DNA of 64,000 nt, taken from Bacillota bacterium. GTDB taxonomy: Bacteria > Bacillota > Clostridia > Clostridiales > Clostridiaceae. Within the stretch, counting starts at the first letter, position 1, and each line of letters starts with the position of its first letter. This document shows, piece after piece, positions 27,104 to 36,880 of the stretch. Both the position numbers and the translations under genes were made by a program. The stretch lies in the NCBI GenBank assembly GCA_021781745.1, contig JAJXWH010000023.1, forward strand, positions 1-64,000, in the 5' to 3' direction. The notes beneath the pieces are model-generated. The model was not told the DNA's origin. It did not search any database and saw only the letters and a list, made by a program, of their open reading frames with translations.

Positions 27104-28360
27104 TTAAAAAATCTTATCAAAAAAAACTTTAACTTTTTTTAATATATGATTTTTACCTTCATTATTGTGTAAATGTTCTTTTTCATTATTTACCTTATTA
27201 TCATTACTTTTATTAGTGGGAACTATAACTTTATCCTCTAATAAATTTAATCTATCATATACTTCTTTGGCTATTGCTAAAGAAGTTATATTTTCTGAAT
27301 TCTTCATTCCTAAATCTGTTTTGGTTATTACTTTAGTTTTTACTGTAAAAATTTTATGAACGATTTCATTTATATTTTCGAAATAATTAATACTATCTCC
27401 ATATAGAATTATACTACAAATTCTATCATAATGACCAGTATTTTTTAATTTCATATTAATGTGGCTTAATATTTCTTCTATCCTAGCGTTTACTACCTCA
27501 TAAAATAATTTTTTAGATATTTTAATAGTTCCAACTTCAATTTCATCTGGAATAGAATTGTCTTCATATAAAGACCTATAATTACTAGCATAAATCTTTT
27601 TTATATTATCAGCTTCCAAAAAGGAAAAGTTTCCACAGATAGCTAAATCATTAGTAATATTGTTTCCACCAATTGGAATACTGCTGATATTTTTAGGAAC
27701 ACCATTATTAAATAAAGCTATTTCTGTAATTCCGGCTCCAATATCAACTAAAACTATGTCACCTATAGAATTTTTTTCATTTAAAAATATTTGCTTTCCA
27801 GTTAATATATTTAACTTTATAAATTCTATATTATATTTAGTACCTTCAAATAATTCATAATACTTTTGAATTTCTTTTTTATCTGCTATAACTAAAGTAA
27901 GATTTAGCTCAAGCTTCCTTCCCTTCCAATTAAGTATATCCTTATGTATTACTTTACCATCAAGCATATAGAAGTTAATCAGTATATCCACTATAGATTC
28001 ATCTTCACTAATAATTACACTCTGTCGTCCTTTTTTTATCGCTTTACCTATATCCTGAGTTGTTACTTTTTCTTCATCTAAATTAATTAAGACAGTTGTT
28101 TCAGTGATTCTAGCTTTGTTAGAAGAGATTCCAATAGTTATGCTTTTAATATCTTTCTTAATTTTTTCTTCCAATTCAGCTAATAAATTTATTACATTCT
28201 TCTTGCACTTTTCAACATCTGTCAGTAAGCCTTTTTCTATACCTGCTGATTTACATGATTTAACCGCTAATATTTCAAGCTCTTCTTTTCCACGAAATAC
28301 CGAAGTAGCTGATAATTTCTTACTGCCAAAGTCTATAGATGTAATTATATCTTTTTGCAT
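27104..28360 (-). CDS. ftsA: FtsA-like actin-fold cell division protein
   Basis: A 418-residue actin/HSP70-fold protein. The N-terminus [15 protein letters not shown] is the phosphate-1 loop, [15 protein letters not shown] the phosphate-2 loop, and an SHS2-like insertion lies around residues 90-170. A basic helical C-terminus ([11 protein letters not shown]) could act as the membrane-targeting helix of FtsA. It is directly upstream of ftsZ, supporting a membrane-anchor role. It is more divergent than classical FtsA, so some annotators would call it an FtsA-domain protein. Confidence 0.85.
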   Translation of the reverse strand: MQKDIITSIDFGSKKLSATSVFRGKEELEILAVKSCKSAGIEKGLLTDVEKCKKNVINLLAELEEKIKKDIKSITIGISSNKARITETTVLINLDEEKVTTQDIGKAIKKGRQSVIISEDESIVDILINFYMLDGKVIHKDILNWKGRKLELNLTLVIADKKEIQKYYELFEGTKYNIEFIKLNILTGKQIFLNEKNSIGDIVLVDIGAGITEIALFNNGVPKNISSIPIGGNNITNDLAICGNFSFLEADNIKKIYASNYRSLYEDNSIPDEIEVGTIKISKKLFYEVVNARIEEILSHINMKLKNTGHYDRICSIILYGDSINYFENINEIVHKIFTVKTKVITKTDLGMKNSENITSLAIAKEVYDRLNLLEDKVIVPTNKSNDNKVNNEKEHLHNNEGKNHILKKVKVFFDKIF

Positions 28361-28767
28361 AATTAAGTCTTTCCCTTCTATACAGAAAAAAATCTACTAA
28401 TTGCAATATATTCAACATATTTATCAAAATTCCTTTTTTATTTGAATACTATTATTATTTTTTATATACTATTTTTCATCTTTTTTATAATTACTTATCG
28501 ATATGTTATTTATTGCATCTTGTAGATTCATTCTAAAAATAATAGGCTTCCTAGCATGTCATCATTATTTGCAATGAACTAATAATTTGTTCATAGTTTA
28601 TTCTCGAACAATATTTATTATACTGAATATCCTCCTATTATCTCTAATAATAATTCTACTTTTTTAAAATCATTTTATAATACCATCTATAAAGCATTCT
28701 ATTTACAAATTTTATAATTAACTTTTAACACATTAAAAGTAAAAACCAGTATATTATACAAAAATAA
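28361..28767. other. Intergenic stretch upstream of the ftsA-like gene
   Basis: About 400 A+T-rich bases between the sigK terminator and the ftsA-like start. No ORF with a plausible ribosome binding site was seen. It must contain the ftsAZ promoter, but many TATA-like hexamers prevent a confident choice. Confidence 0.4.
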
Positions 28768-28790
28768 GGTACTATATTAAAAATAGCACC
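28768..28790 (-). terminator. Terminator after sigK
   Basis: GGTACTAT (28768-28775) pairs with ATAGCACC (28783-28790) with one mismatch and a 7-nt loop. It is flanked on either strand by T-rich sequence and lies 115 bp beyond the sigK stop. Confidence 0.5.
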
Positions 28791-28904
28791 CTTTTTCTAA
28801 GTATGTCAATATTTCTTTATAATATAAATTAATTATATTTACCATTTTCACTTTCCAAAACATTACTTTAGATTTAGAAAAGAAATTATTAAGTATATAT
28901 AGAT

Positions 28905-29603
28905 TTAATTCCTTGTGAATAACTCCTTTTTCAATTTTTTTAAAGCCTTCTTTTCTATTCTTGATACATATGAACGAGAAATACCTAGATTTACTGCTAT
29001 TTCTCTTTGAGTTTTACATTTTCCATCTATTAATCCATATCTCATTATTAAGATAGCGCTTTCTCTTTTAGTTAATGATTCTACTAATTTCTTATATAAA
29101 GCTCTAACTTGTAAATTGCTTTCAACTTTTTCCAATACGCAATCTTTTTCACTACTTAATATATCCATTAAACAAAATTCATTGCCTTCTTTATCAACTC
29201 CAATAGGATCTTGAAGATATATTTCACTTTTTTGTTTTTTGTTATTTCTAAATAGCATTAAAATCTCATTTTCAATACACCTGGATGCATACGTAGCAAG
29301 CCTAGTACCTTTGCTGGCATCAAACGAATCAATTGCTTTTATCAACCCAACAGTGCCAATGGAAATTAATTCATCTACATCTTTATTAGGGAATGAATAT
29401 TTTTTAACTATATGAGCTACTAGTCTTAAATTCCTTTCGATTAAAATGCTCTTCGCTGTTTTATCCCCTTCCTTAAATTTTTTTAAATACATTTGTTCTT
29501 CAGTTTCATCTAATGGTAGCGGGAACGTATTGCTATTAGTAATATACCCAGGCAACAAAAATGAATTAACTAATAATTCTATAAAGTTATTTAATATAAA
29601 CAC
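28905..29603 (-). CDS. sigK: Pro-sigma K, late mother-cell sigma factor
   Basis: A 232-residue sigma factor with a hydrophobic pro-sequence (FILNNFIELLVNSFLLPGYI) ahead of region 2 ([34 protein letters not shown]) and region 4 (CKTQREIAVNLGISRSYVSR). The gene is intact: there is no skin-type insertion of the sort that interrupts sigK in some Bacillus and Clostridioides strains. A possible sigma-K-type promoter lies at 29632-29658. Confidence 0.95.
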   Translation of the reverse strand: MFILNNFIELLVNSFLLPGYITNSNTFPLPLDETEEQMYLKKFKEGDKTAKSILIERNLRLVAHIVKKYSFPNKDVDELISIGTVGLIKAIDSFDASKGTRLATYASRCIENEILMLFRNNKKQKSEIYLQDPIGVDKEGNEFCLMDILSSEKDCVLEKVESNLQVRALYKKLVESLTKRESAILIMRYGLIDGKCKTQREIAVNLGISRSYVSRIEKKALKKLKKELFTRN

Positions 29604-29631
29604 CTTTTTCCTCCACAGCAGTGCTTGATAT

Positions 29632-29658
29632 TATAATATGTTTATATTTCAGAAAAGT
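29632..29658 (-). promoter_or_regulatory. Possible sigma E/K promoter of sigK
   Basis: On the minus strand AC (29657-29658), a 16-bp spacer and CATATTATA (29632-29640) fit the sigma-K pattern AC-N16-CATAnnnTA. The -35 carries little information, so a chance match is possible. Autoregulation of sigK is known in Bacillus. Confidence 0.35.
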
Positions 29659-29725
29659 TGCTTATACCAAATTATTTTTATTATTAACTACCATAAAATT
29701 ATTTTTCATCTAATCAAGTATTTTT

Positions 29726-31345
29726 TTATTCTCTCATATTCAATTTCTTAACTATATCTTTAAATATTGGAGCAGCTGTGTCGCCTCCACCTAAATCTTC
29801 ATTATCTGAACTTTTTAAACATTGTATGTCCGGAGTAAAGACTACCATTGTATATTTTTTTTCTCCTACACTAAAGTACCCAGCAAACCATCCATGGGTT
29901 TGACCTTCACTACCTGTTGAAGAGCCTGTTTTACCACCTATATCTAAATCTCCATAATATGCTTTCACACCTGTACCCTTTATAACTACTTGCCTCATAG
30001 CATTTTGAATTAATTTCGCAGTTGTCTCGCTAAATATTCTTTTTTTATCACTTTTAAATTCTTTTATCACATTGTCATCCTTATCTAAGATGCTTTCAAC
30101 AATATAAGGTTTTTCGTAAACTCCATTATTAGTTATAGCATTTATAGCTCCTAACATTTGCACTGGAGTTACATTCATGCATTGTCCTATAGATATATTA
30201 TTTATTCCTGACATTTCATCAGGTTTTACTCCTTTAGCTTCATTTATAATTCCGCTATTTAAATTTAATACCCTATTATATAATCCTAGTGATTCTGAAT
30301 ACTCCATTAACTTTTCATATCCAACCTTCGATCCTATTTCTGCAAATATATCATTACAAGACTTTTCAAATGCTTGTTCTACTGTTAATTTACCATATGC
30401 CTTTCTATCTATTTTTCCAGTCCCTACAAAAGTATCACTAATATTTATCAGTCCCATATCTAGAGCTGCTCCAAGAGTTATTACTTTATAAATAGATCCT
30501 GGTTCATAACCAATTTGTTGGATTCCTAAATTAATGTTAGCCGCACTTTCATCTTTTTGAACCATAGCTCTTATTTTTCCAGTATCAGATTCCATTACAC
30601 TTACACCTATATTACTTAAGTAAGAATAATCATTTTTATCTAAAACTTCTCTTATTTTATCTTCTATATCCTTGTCTATTGTTAACTGTAAATTTTTATT
30701 GCTGTCACTTACGCTTACAGATTGTTTTGCATATACTGCTTTATTATCTAAATAAAATTCACTCTTAGGTTTTTGATTATCTTTTAAATAATCATATAAT
30801 TGACCCTCAAGAGATCCAGATTCATGGTCATAATCTAATATTTTCGAAAACATATTACTAATGCTCCATGCCTTTTTAATATCTACCTGATCTGTAACAT
30901 AAGTATATATTCCTTTTATATTTTTTAAATTATTTATTTTGTTATAAGTATCTTCCGATATATTATAATATATTTTTCCACTTTGCTTCATTATATCTGT
31001 ATAATTAAACTCAGGATTTTCCGACTTCATAATGAAGTTTAAAGCCATTAAGTCTTCTAGTGTTTCTTCATAATTATTTAAACTGAATGGACGGGTATCT
31101 ATCACAAGTACATATTTTTTGTCATATTTCATTAAATCCTTACCATTAGTATCCAGAATCATATAATTCATATCGCTGATATTTTCTTCTTGATGATTTT
31201 GATATGAACTAACAACTCTTTCAGATGGATAAAGCTGTAATATTGATAAACGTGTTGTTAAAATCATTATCACTGTAACGAATAAAGATAAAATTTGTAC
31301 TAATCTTTTATTTCTATAAAACTTTTCAGTAAAAATATAAAACAC
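29726..31345 (-). CDS. Class B penicillin-binding protein (SpoVD/FtsI-like transpeptidase)
   Basis: A 539-residue peptidoglycan transpeptidase with one N-terminal helix (about 13-31), a dimerisation domain and a catalytic domain. The motifs are SIYK (nucleophile, after GYEPG), SCN and KTGSSTGS. No PASTA domain is present. The ORF opens at GTG 31345, but that GTG is part of the Shine-Dalgarno GGGAGGTG; the next ATG is deep in the membrane helix. An ATT at 31337-31339 has ideal spacing, so true initiation is uncertain. The position beside sigK suggests a sporulation or septal role. Confidence 0.88.
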   Translation of the reverse strand: MFYIFTEKFYRNKRLVQILSLFVTVIMILTTRLSILQLYPSERVVSSYQNHQEENISDMNYMILDTNGKDLMKYDKKYVLVIDTRPFSLNNYEETLEDLMALNFIMKSENPEFNYTDIMKQSGKIYYNISEDTYNKINNLKNIKGIYTYVTDQVDIKKAWSISNMFSKILDYDHESGSLEGQLYDYLKDNQKPKSEFYLDNKAVYAKQSVSVSDSNKNLQLTIDKDIEDKIREVLDKNDYSYLSNIGVSVMESDTGKIRAMVQKDESAANINLGIQQIGYEPGSIYKVITLGAALDMGLINISDTFVGTGKIDRKAYGKLTVEQAFEKSCNDIFAEIGSKVGYEKLMEYSESLGLYNRVLNLNSGIINEAKGVKPDEMSGINNISIGQCMNVTPVQMLGAINAITNNGVYEKPYIVESILDKDDNVIKEFKSDKKRIFSETTAKLIQNAMRQVVIKGTGVKAYYGDLDIGGKTGSSTGSEGQTHGWFAGYFSVGEKKYTMVVFTPDIQCLKSSDNEDLGGGDTAAPIFKDIVKKLNMRE

Positions 31346-31387
31346 CTCCCTTTAGCTTAAATTCTAGCCTTAAAGAAGGTGTTTTAT
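31337..31387 (-). promoter_or_regulatory. Hairpin enclosing the PBP ribosome binding site
   Basis: ATAAAACACCT (31337-31347) is exactly complementary to AGGTGTTTTAT (31377-31387), and CTTTA/TAAAG (31350-31354, 31371-31375) pairs inside. In the minus-strand mRNA the Shine-Dalgarno GGGAGGTG and first codons lie in the 3' arm, followed by TATTTTT. The structure could act as a terminator for read-through from upstream and as a lid on translation. Confidence 0.55.
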
Positions 31388-31401
31388 TCAATATACCTAA
31401 A

Positions 31402-31649
31402 GAGTTGAGTGATATATTACCGAGATCAAATACATTGTTGTTCCGCAGGACTATGAAAGTTCCGCTGAAAGCACTAAATGGAAGCTTGCACCAACTTTAG
31501 CTTGCTCCGAATATTCATTCAGACAAGCTAAAGTTTAACAAGCTTCCATCAAGTGCTTTTCACAGCGAATCTTTCAAATGCCTGCTTCATATTATGACCC
31601 TTGAGGTTACAAAAATGTATTTGATTTCTGGTGTATATACACTCAAACT
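31402..31649. repeat. Large imperfect palindrome B (about 248 bp)
   Basis: Left-arm blocks GAGTTGAGTG, ATCAAATACATT, AAAGCAC, ATGGAAGCTTG and AACTTTAGCTTG recur in order in the reverse complement of the right arm; the centre is near 31513. The core GCTTGTCTGA...TCGGAGCAAGC (reverse strand) resembles that of palindrome A at 13159-13351. It lies just after the 3' end of the U32 gene. No ORF inside. Confidence 0.72.
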
Positions 31650-31675
31650 TTTTAGCAAATTAATAGAGACAACTA

Positions 31676-32896
31676 TTATTCTTTATCTTTAATTATTAGA
31701 TCCTTAACCTTTAAAGGTATATCAACTCTTACTTTATATACCATTTTCGCTCTTGCTGCTGCATCAATTGGAGTTCCATTTTCTTCTGTCATATCATGAA
31801 GGACAACTGCAAAATTATCTCCCTCTGGTCTTAAAATTTCTACCGTATCTCCATTTAATACTTTATTTTTTTGCTCAATGGTTGCTATTTTAGTTTCTTC
31901 ATCATATGCTCTTACAATTCCAATTATATCTGCATGCCTTATGTACGCTGAGTCTTCATATACCTGTTCACCAGTTTGCCCATAATAAAATCCTGTATGG
32001 TACTGTCTATGACTAACCTTATTTAAATTTTCCATCCATTTTGGATCAAATTTAAAATTATCAGGATCTTTCATGTATGCATCTACGGCCTGCCTATAAG
32101 ATTTTACTACCGCTGCAACGTAATATAAACTCTTCATTCGCCCTTCAATTTTAAGGGAATAGACTCCTGCTTTAATTACTTCATCTATATGCTCAATCAT
32201 ACATAAATCTTTAGAGTTCATTATATATGTTCCCTTTTCATCTTCATAAACCGGATAAAACTCATTTGGTCTCTTTTCTTCAACTAAATGATATTTAAAT
32301 CTACATGCTTGAGCACAGGCACCTCTATTAGCATCTCTTCCAACCATATAGTTAGAGATTAAACATCTACCTGAATAACTTATGCACATTGAACCATGAA
32401 CAAACGCCTCAATTTCACATTCCTCTGGCAAATTATCTCTCATTTCCTTTATCTCAGTTAAGCTAAGCTCTCTCGCCATTACTATTCTCTTAACACCTTG
32501 ATCATACCAAAATTTTGCTGCTCTCCAGTTAACATTATTGGCCTGAGTACTTAAATGGATTTCTAAATTTGGCGCAACTTCTCTAGCTGTTGCAATTATT
32601 GCTGGATCTGAAGCTATTATTGCATCAACACCTGTATCATATAATTCTCTTATGTAATCCTCAACCCCAGTTAAATCTGCATTATGAGGAAAAACATTCA
32701 TTGTAACATAAACTTTTCTATTCCTATCGTGGGCATACTCAACCCCTTCTTTTAATTGCTCATTAGTAAAATTATCAGCAAATGCTCTTAAATTTAATTT
32801 ACTTCCTCCAAGATATACAGCATCTGCTCCAAAATCTATAGCTATCTTAAGCTTATCTAAATTTCCTGCTGGTGCTAAAATTTCTGGTCTTATCAT
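31676..32896 (-). CDS. U32-family protein, TrhP-type tRNA U34 hydroxylation factor
   Basis: A 406-residue U32 family protein. It starts RPEILAPAGNLDKLKIAI and has the cysteine-rich block MCISYSGRCLISN...GACAQACRF (about residues 168-200) that holds an Fe-S cluster in TrhP proteins. Originally called peptidases, these proteins are known to make 5-hydroxyuridine at tRNA position 34 with prephenate. The upstream neighbour is a TrmR-like methyltransferase that acts on that base, supporting the tRNA role. It starts 5 bp after that gene. Confidence 0.85.
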   Translation of the reverse strand: MIRPEILAPAGNLDKLKIAIDFGADAVYLGGSKLNLRAFADNFTNEQLKEGVEYAHDRNRKVYVTMNVFPHNADLTGVEDYIRELYDTGVDAIIASDPAIIATAREVAPNLEIHLSTQANNVNWRAAKFWYDQGVKRIVMARELSLTEIKEMRDNLPEECEIEAFVHGSMCISYSGRCLISNYMVGRDANRGACAQACRFKYHLVEEKRPNEFYPVYEDEKGTYIMNSKDLCMIEHIDEVIKAGVYSLKIEGRMKSLYYVAAVVKSYRQAVDAYMKDPDNFKFDPKWMENLNKVSHRQYHTGFYYGQTGEQVYEDSAYIRHADIIGIVRAYDEETKIATIEQKNKVLNGDTVEILRPEGDNFAVVLHDMTEENGTPIDAAARAKMVYKVRVDIPLKVKDLIIKDKE

Positions 32897-32901
32897 TTAA
32901 T

Positions 32902-33546
32902 TTACCTCCTCTTAGTAACTGCAATTCCATCTCCCATAGGTATAACAGATGTAATTAAGTTTTTATCTTGAGTAACTAATTCCAAATAAGTTCTCATTCT
33001 TTTTACTATTGTTATTTTTCTTCTTTTCACTAATTCTTCCGAGGCTACCATTCCTCTAAATAAAACATTATCAGCTATTATTATACCATCATTTTTAAGC
33101 AGCCTTAAACAATGAGGTAAAAAATGATTATAATGTCCTTTACCTGCATCCATGAAAATCAAATCGTAAGGTTCATCTAACTTTTCAAGTATTTCTAAGC
33201 AGTCACCCTCCTCGATTTTGATTTTATGGCTTAAGCTAAATTTCTCCAAATTAGCATTTGCTAATTCTATCATTTTTTTATCGCGTTCTATGGTTATAAT
33301 TTCTGGCTCAGTTCCAGAAGATTGATACATTAATATTGATGAAAATCCTATTGCTGTCCCAAGCTCTAGTATTCTTTTTGGTTTTTTTAAACTAGTCATA
33401 AATTCAAGAAAAACACCAGTTTCTTTTTGAACAATAGGTACACCATTTTCCCTTGCAAATTCTTCTATTTCCTTAAGGGTGCCCTCTCTAGGTGGAATTA
33501 ATCCTCTAATATACTCTTCCATATAGTCATATGTAATTTCACTCAT
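32902..33546 (-). CDS. TrmR-like SAM-dependent O-methyltransferase
   Basis: A 214-residue class I methyltransferase of the CCoAOMT-like type. SAM motifs are ILELGTAIGFSSILM, TIERDKKMIELA and DLIFMDAGKGHYNHF (metal-binding region). B. subtilis TrmR (YrrM) methylates 5-hydroxyuridine 34 to 5-methoxyuridine; the adjacent U32 gene supplies that substrate, as in Bacillus. GGAGG precedes the ATG. It follows mltG by 17 bp. Confidence 0.85.
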   Translation of the reverse strand: MSEITYDYMEEYIRGLIPPREGTLKEIEEFARENGVPIVQKETGVFLEFMTSLKKPKRILELGTAIGFSSILMYQSSGTEPEIITIERDKKMIELANANLEKFSLSHKIKIEEGDCLEILEKLDEPYDLIFMDAGKGHYNHFLPHCLRLLKNDGIIIADNVLFRGMVASEELVKRRKITIVKRMRTYLELVTQDKNLITSVIPMGDGIAVTKRR

Positions 33547-33563
33547 AAATTTCCTCCAACATT

Positions 33564-34589
33564 TTAATAGCCTAATTCTTTTTTCTTACTTAGAAAATCA
33601 TTATAATCATTAGTAAAATAATGAGACCCGTCTTTTTGCAATATGTAATATAAATAATCTGTTTTTTCTGGAGCTACTGCAGCCTCTATGGAATCTATTC
33701 CTGGATTTGCTATAGGTCCAACAGGTAATCCTTTATACTTATATACATTGTAAGGTGACTCTACCTCCAAATGCTTGTTTAATACTACATCTACATGATA
33801 ACCTAAAGCATAAATCACCGCTGCATCAATTTGAAGTTTCATATCTTTTTCCAATCTATTATAAATAACTGATGAGATCAATGGTCTATCCTTCGGAATT
33901 CTCGCCTCTTTTTCTACCATTGAAGCTATTGTAATTACTCTTTCCACATCTTCATCTTTTATATCAACTTTAGTTTCATCTTTCACTTGTTTTAATATTT
34001 CCTCGAATCTGCTTATCATAAGTTTAATGATACTATTAGCATCAGAATTTTTTTCAACCAAGTATGTATCTGGATATAAAAATCCTTCTAGATTATATCT
34101 TTTTTTATTATTAGATTTTACATAACTAGGCAACTCGTAATTTTTTACAGCATTTAAAAATTCATCCTTAGTACAAATACCATTTTCCTCTACTGTCTTA
34201 GCAATATCCTCTACTGAGTAGCCTTCAGGTATTGTTAATTTAACTAAATCTTTATCTCCTGCTTTATTTTCTAATGAGCTTATTAAATTTTCAAATGTAG
34301 TATTGGTATCTATTTCATATATACCCTCTTTTAGTTCTATATTTCTCTTATCTATACTCAACTTCAATCTAAGCAAAAATTTACTTGATAATTTTTTTTC
34401 ATTATCTAATTCATTTAATAGCTCATAAAAACCTTCACCTTGTTTTACTTCAATTATAACTGTATTTTCATTAGACTTAAGTGGTTTTTCAATAGCTTGA
34501 TTATAGGATATTATAAAAATAACTAATATTGCAAATAAAAAAAGTATAGACAATAATATTGCTTTTTTTAAAGACTTATTTTTGCTCAT
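33564..34589 (-). CDS. mltG: Endolytic murein transglycosylase MltG
   Basis: A 341-residue protein with one N-terminal membrane helix (about 11-29), a LysM-like subdomain and the YceG catalytic domain. Conserved blocks are LEGFLYPDTYLV, ASMVEKEARIPKDRPLISSV (catalytic Glu) and LPVGPIANPG. It cuts nascent glycan strands at the membrane and sets their length. AGGAG precedes the ATG. It heads the mltG-TrmR-TrhP cluster. Confidence 0.94.
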   Translation of the reverse strand: MSKNKSLKKAILLSILFLFAILVIFIISYNQAIEKPLKSNENTVIIEVKQGEGFYELLNELDNEKKLSSKFLLRLKLSIDKRNIELKEGIYEIDTNTTFENLISSLENKAGDKDLVKLTIPEGYSVEDIAKTVEENGICTKDEFLNAVKNYELPSYVKSNNKKRYNLEGFLYPDTYLVEKNSDANSIIKLMISRFEEILKQVKDETKVDIKDEDVERVITIASMVEKEARIPKDRPLISSVIYNRLEKDMKLQIDAAVIYALGYHVDVVLNKHLEVESPYNVYKYKGLPVGPIANPGIDSIEAAVAPEKTDYLYYILQKDGSHYFTNDYNDFLSKKKELGY

Positions 34590-34612
34590 AAACTTTCTCC
34601 TAGATATAATTA

Positions 34613-34645
34613 AAAGTAAATAGCCTAATTAAGACCATTTACTTT
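34613..34645 (-). terminator. Terminator after typA
   Basis: AAAGTAAAT (34613-34621) pairs with ATTTACTTT (34637-34645) around a 15-nt loop, followed on the minus strand by TAATTATAT. The stem is perfect, but the T tract is poor. Confidence 0.5.
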
Positions 34646-34688
34646 AATTATATTTATTTTATTTAATATTTAAAGTACTTTCAGCAAA

Positions 34689-36515
34689 TTATTTCTTACT
34701 TCTGCTAATCATTCTTCTTCTTTCAGCACTATCTAGTATTCTTTTTCTCATTCTTATATTTTTTGGTGTAACTTCTACTAATTCATCAGCATTTATAAAT
34801 TCTAAACATTGTTCAAGAGACATTTCAACTGGCGGAGTTAATTTTAATGCATCATCAGCACCTGATGATCTTGTATTAGTAAGTTTTTTCATTTTGCATA
34901 CATTAATTTCAAGATCCTCTGCTCTTGCAGAAACCCCAACAATCATACCACCATATACTGGAACACCAGCACCTATAAATAATTGTCCTCTTTCTTGAGC
35001 ACTATATAATCCATATGCTATTGAATCCCCTGCTTCAAATGAAACTATTGATCCTCTGCTTCTTCCTGGAATTTCACCTTTGTATTTTTCATACGAATGG
35101 AATACGTGATTCATAATTCCATTACCCTTTGTATCAGTCATTAATTCACTTCTAAATCCAATAAGACCTCTAGCTGGAATTGTGAATTCTAATCTTGTGT
35201 ATCCATTTACTGCAGATGTCATATTAACCATTTCTGCTTTTCTTGGTCCTAACTTTTCCATAACAGGTCCCATAAATTCTTCTGGAACGTCAATTGTTAA
35301 GTACTCAATTGGTTCTTCCTTGTGGCCATTTACTTCTCTAAATATAACATTTGCTTTTGAAACTTGGAATTCATATCCTTCTCTTCTCATTGTTTCAATA
35401 AGAACTGAAAGATGAAGTTCTCCTCTTCCTGAAACTTCAAAACAATCTGGAGTAAGTTCATTTACTCTTAAACTTACATTTGTTTCAAGCTCTTTCATAA
35501 GTCTATCTCTTAAATGTCTTGATGTTACAAATTCACCTTCTTGACCTGCAAATGGTGAATCATTAACCATGAAGTTCATGTTTAATGTTGGTTCATCTAT
35601 TTCAAGGAATGGTAATGCTTCTGGTGATGAAGAATCCGCTATAGTATCACCTATATTAGCCTCAATAACACCACTTACTGCAACTATATCTCCCATTGAA
35701 GCTTCTTCTGCTTCTTCTCTTTTTAATCCCTTGTATGTGAATATACTAGTTATTTTGTAATTAGTTTTTGATTCATCGTTCTTTAATAAAGTAACAGTTT
35801 GATTTCTCTTTACTGTACCTCTATGTATTTTACCAATTGCGATTTTACCAACAAATGCATTTGTATCTAATGTACTTACTAACATTTGAAGTGGTTCATC
35901 TATATATCCTTCTGGTGGTGCAACATATTTTACTATCGTATCAAATATAGGAGTCATATCATTATTTTCATCATCTACATTATATTTTGCAAAGCCTTCT
36001 CTAGCTGATGCATAAATAATTTGGAAATCTAACTGTTCATCATTAGCTCCAAGTTCTACAAACAGGTCAAATACTTCATCAATAACCTCCGTTGGTCTAG
36101 CATTTGGTTTATCTATTTTGTTGATTATAACTATTGGTCTAAGTCCTAGTTCTAATGATTTCTTTAAAACGAATTTAGTTTGTGGCATTGGTCCTTCATA
36201 AGAATCAACAACAAGTAAAACTGAATCAACCATCTTAAGTACACGTTCGACTTCCCCACCGAAGTCAGCATGCCCTGGTGTATCTACTATGTTTATTTTT
36301 ATATCATTATAAATTACTGCAGTGTTCTTTGAAAGAATTGTAATTCCTCTTTCTTTTTCTAAGTCATTAGAATCCATTACTCTTTCTTCTAGTTTTTCAT
36401 TTGCTCTAAATGTGTGACTTTGTCTAAGCAGTGCATCTACTAAAGTTGTTTTACCGTGGTCAACGTGGGCTATTATAGCAATGTTTCTTATATCTTCTCT
36501 TTTAATTAATTCCAT
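34689..36515 (-). CDS. typA: Ribosome-associated GTPase TypA/BipA
   Basis: A 608-residue translational GTPase related to EF-G. G1 is HVDHGKTT, G3 DTPGHADF and G4 NKIDKP, with beta-barrel, EF-G-like domains and the TypA-specific C-terminal domain ([20 protein letters not shown]). It acts on ribosome assembly and stress adaptation. GGAGG precedes the ATG. Monocistronic, with a terminator on each side. Confidence 0.97.
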   Translation of the reverse strand: MELIKREDIRNIAIIAHVDHGKTTLVDALLRQSHTFRANEKLEERVMDSNDLEKERGITILSKNTAVIYNDIKINIVDTPGHADFGGEVERVLKMVDSVLLVVDSYEGPMPQTKFVLKKSLELGLRPIVIINKIDKPNARPTEVIDEVFDLFVELGANDEQLDFQIIYASAREGFAKYNVDDENNDMTPIFDTIVKYVAPPEGYIDEPLQMLVSTLDTNAFVGKIAIGKIHRGTVKRNQTVTLLKNDESKTNYKITSIFTYKGLKREEAEEASMGDIVAVSGVIEANIGDTIADSSSPEALPFLEIDEPTLNMNFMVNDSPFAGQEGEFVTSRHLRDRLMKELETNVSLRVNELTPDCFEVSGRGELHLSVLIETMRREGYEFQVSKANVIFREVNGHKEEPIEYLTIDVPEEFMGPVMEKLGPRKAEMVNMTSAVNGYTRLEFTIPARGLIGFRSELMTDTKGNGIMNHVFHSYEKYKGEIPGRSRGSIVSFEAGDSIAYGLYSAQERGQLFIGAGVPVYGGMIVGVSARAEDLEINVCKMKKLTNTRSSGADDALKLTPPVEMSLEQCLEFINADELVEVTPKNIRMRKRILDSAERRRMISRSKK

Positions 36516-36712
36516 CTTTATTCCTCCAAACAGTACTCAAACTGTATATTTTTCTTTTTATTAGTTTCTCTTTAGTTTATTTATAAATTAGTAAAAATTT
36601 AAGTATATATTGTAAATAATTTCATGCTCAAAATAATATTACTTTTATCGTAAATAGATTTATAATGCTATTGTAGCTAAATGTAAACCTATAACTGTTT
36701 TTTTCCAAAAGA

Positions 36713-36739
36713 AAATTGGATACTTAAAGTATCCAATTT
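36713..36739 (-). terminator. Terminator after rnjA
   Basis: AAATTGGATAC (36713-36723) pairs exactly with GTATCCAATTT (36729-36739) around a 5-nt loop. On the minus strand TCTTTTGG follows. The remaining bases between rnjA and typA (36516-36880) are A+T-rich with no ORF and must include the typA promoter. Confidence 0.7.
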
Positions 36740-36880
36740 CCTGCACAACTATTTTAAATTTTACACTTTTACTCAAAAAAAGTCAACCCTATTACAATAA
36801 TTATTATCCCAACACTCATAAGCTCTTTAGAAGCTAATGACCCATTGCAATGATTTTAACTACTTATTTTATTATAATAT

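Noticed and set aside
28905..29603. Skin-type insertion in sigK
   Set aside because: The sigK reading frame is complete from pro-sequence to region 4.
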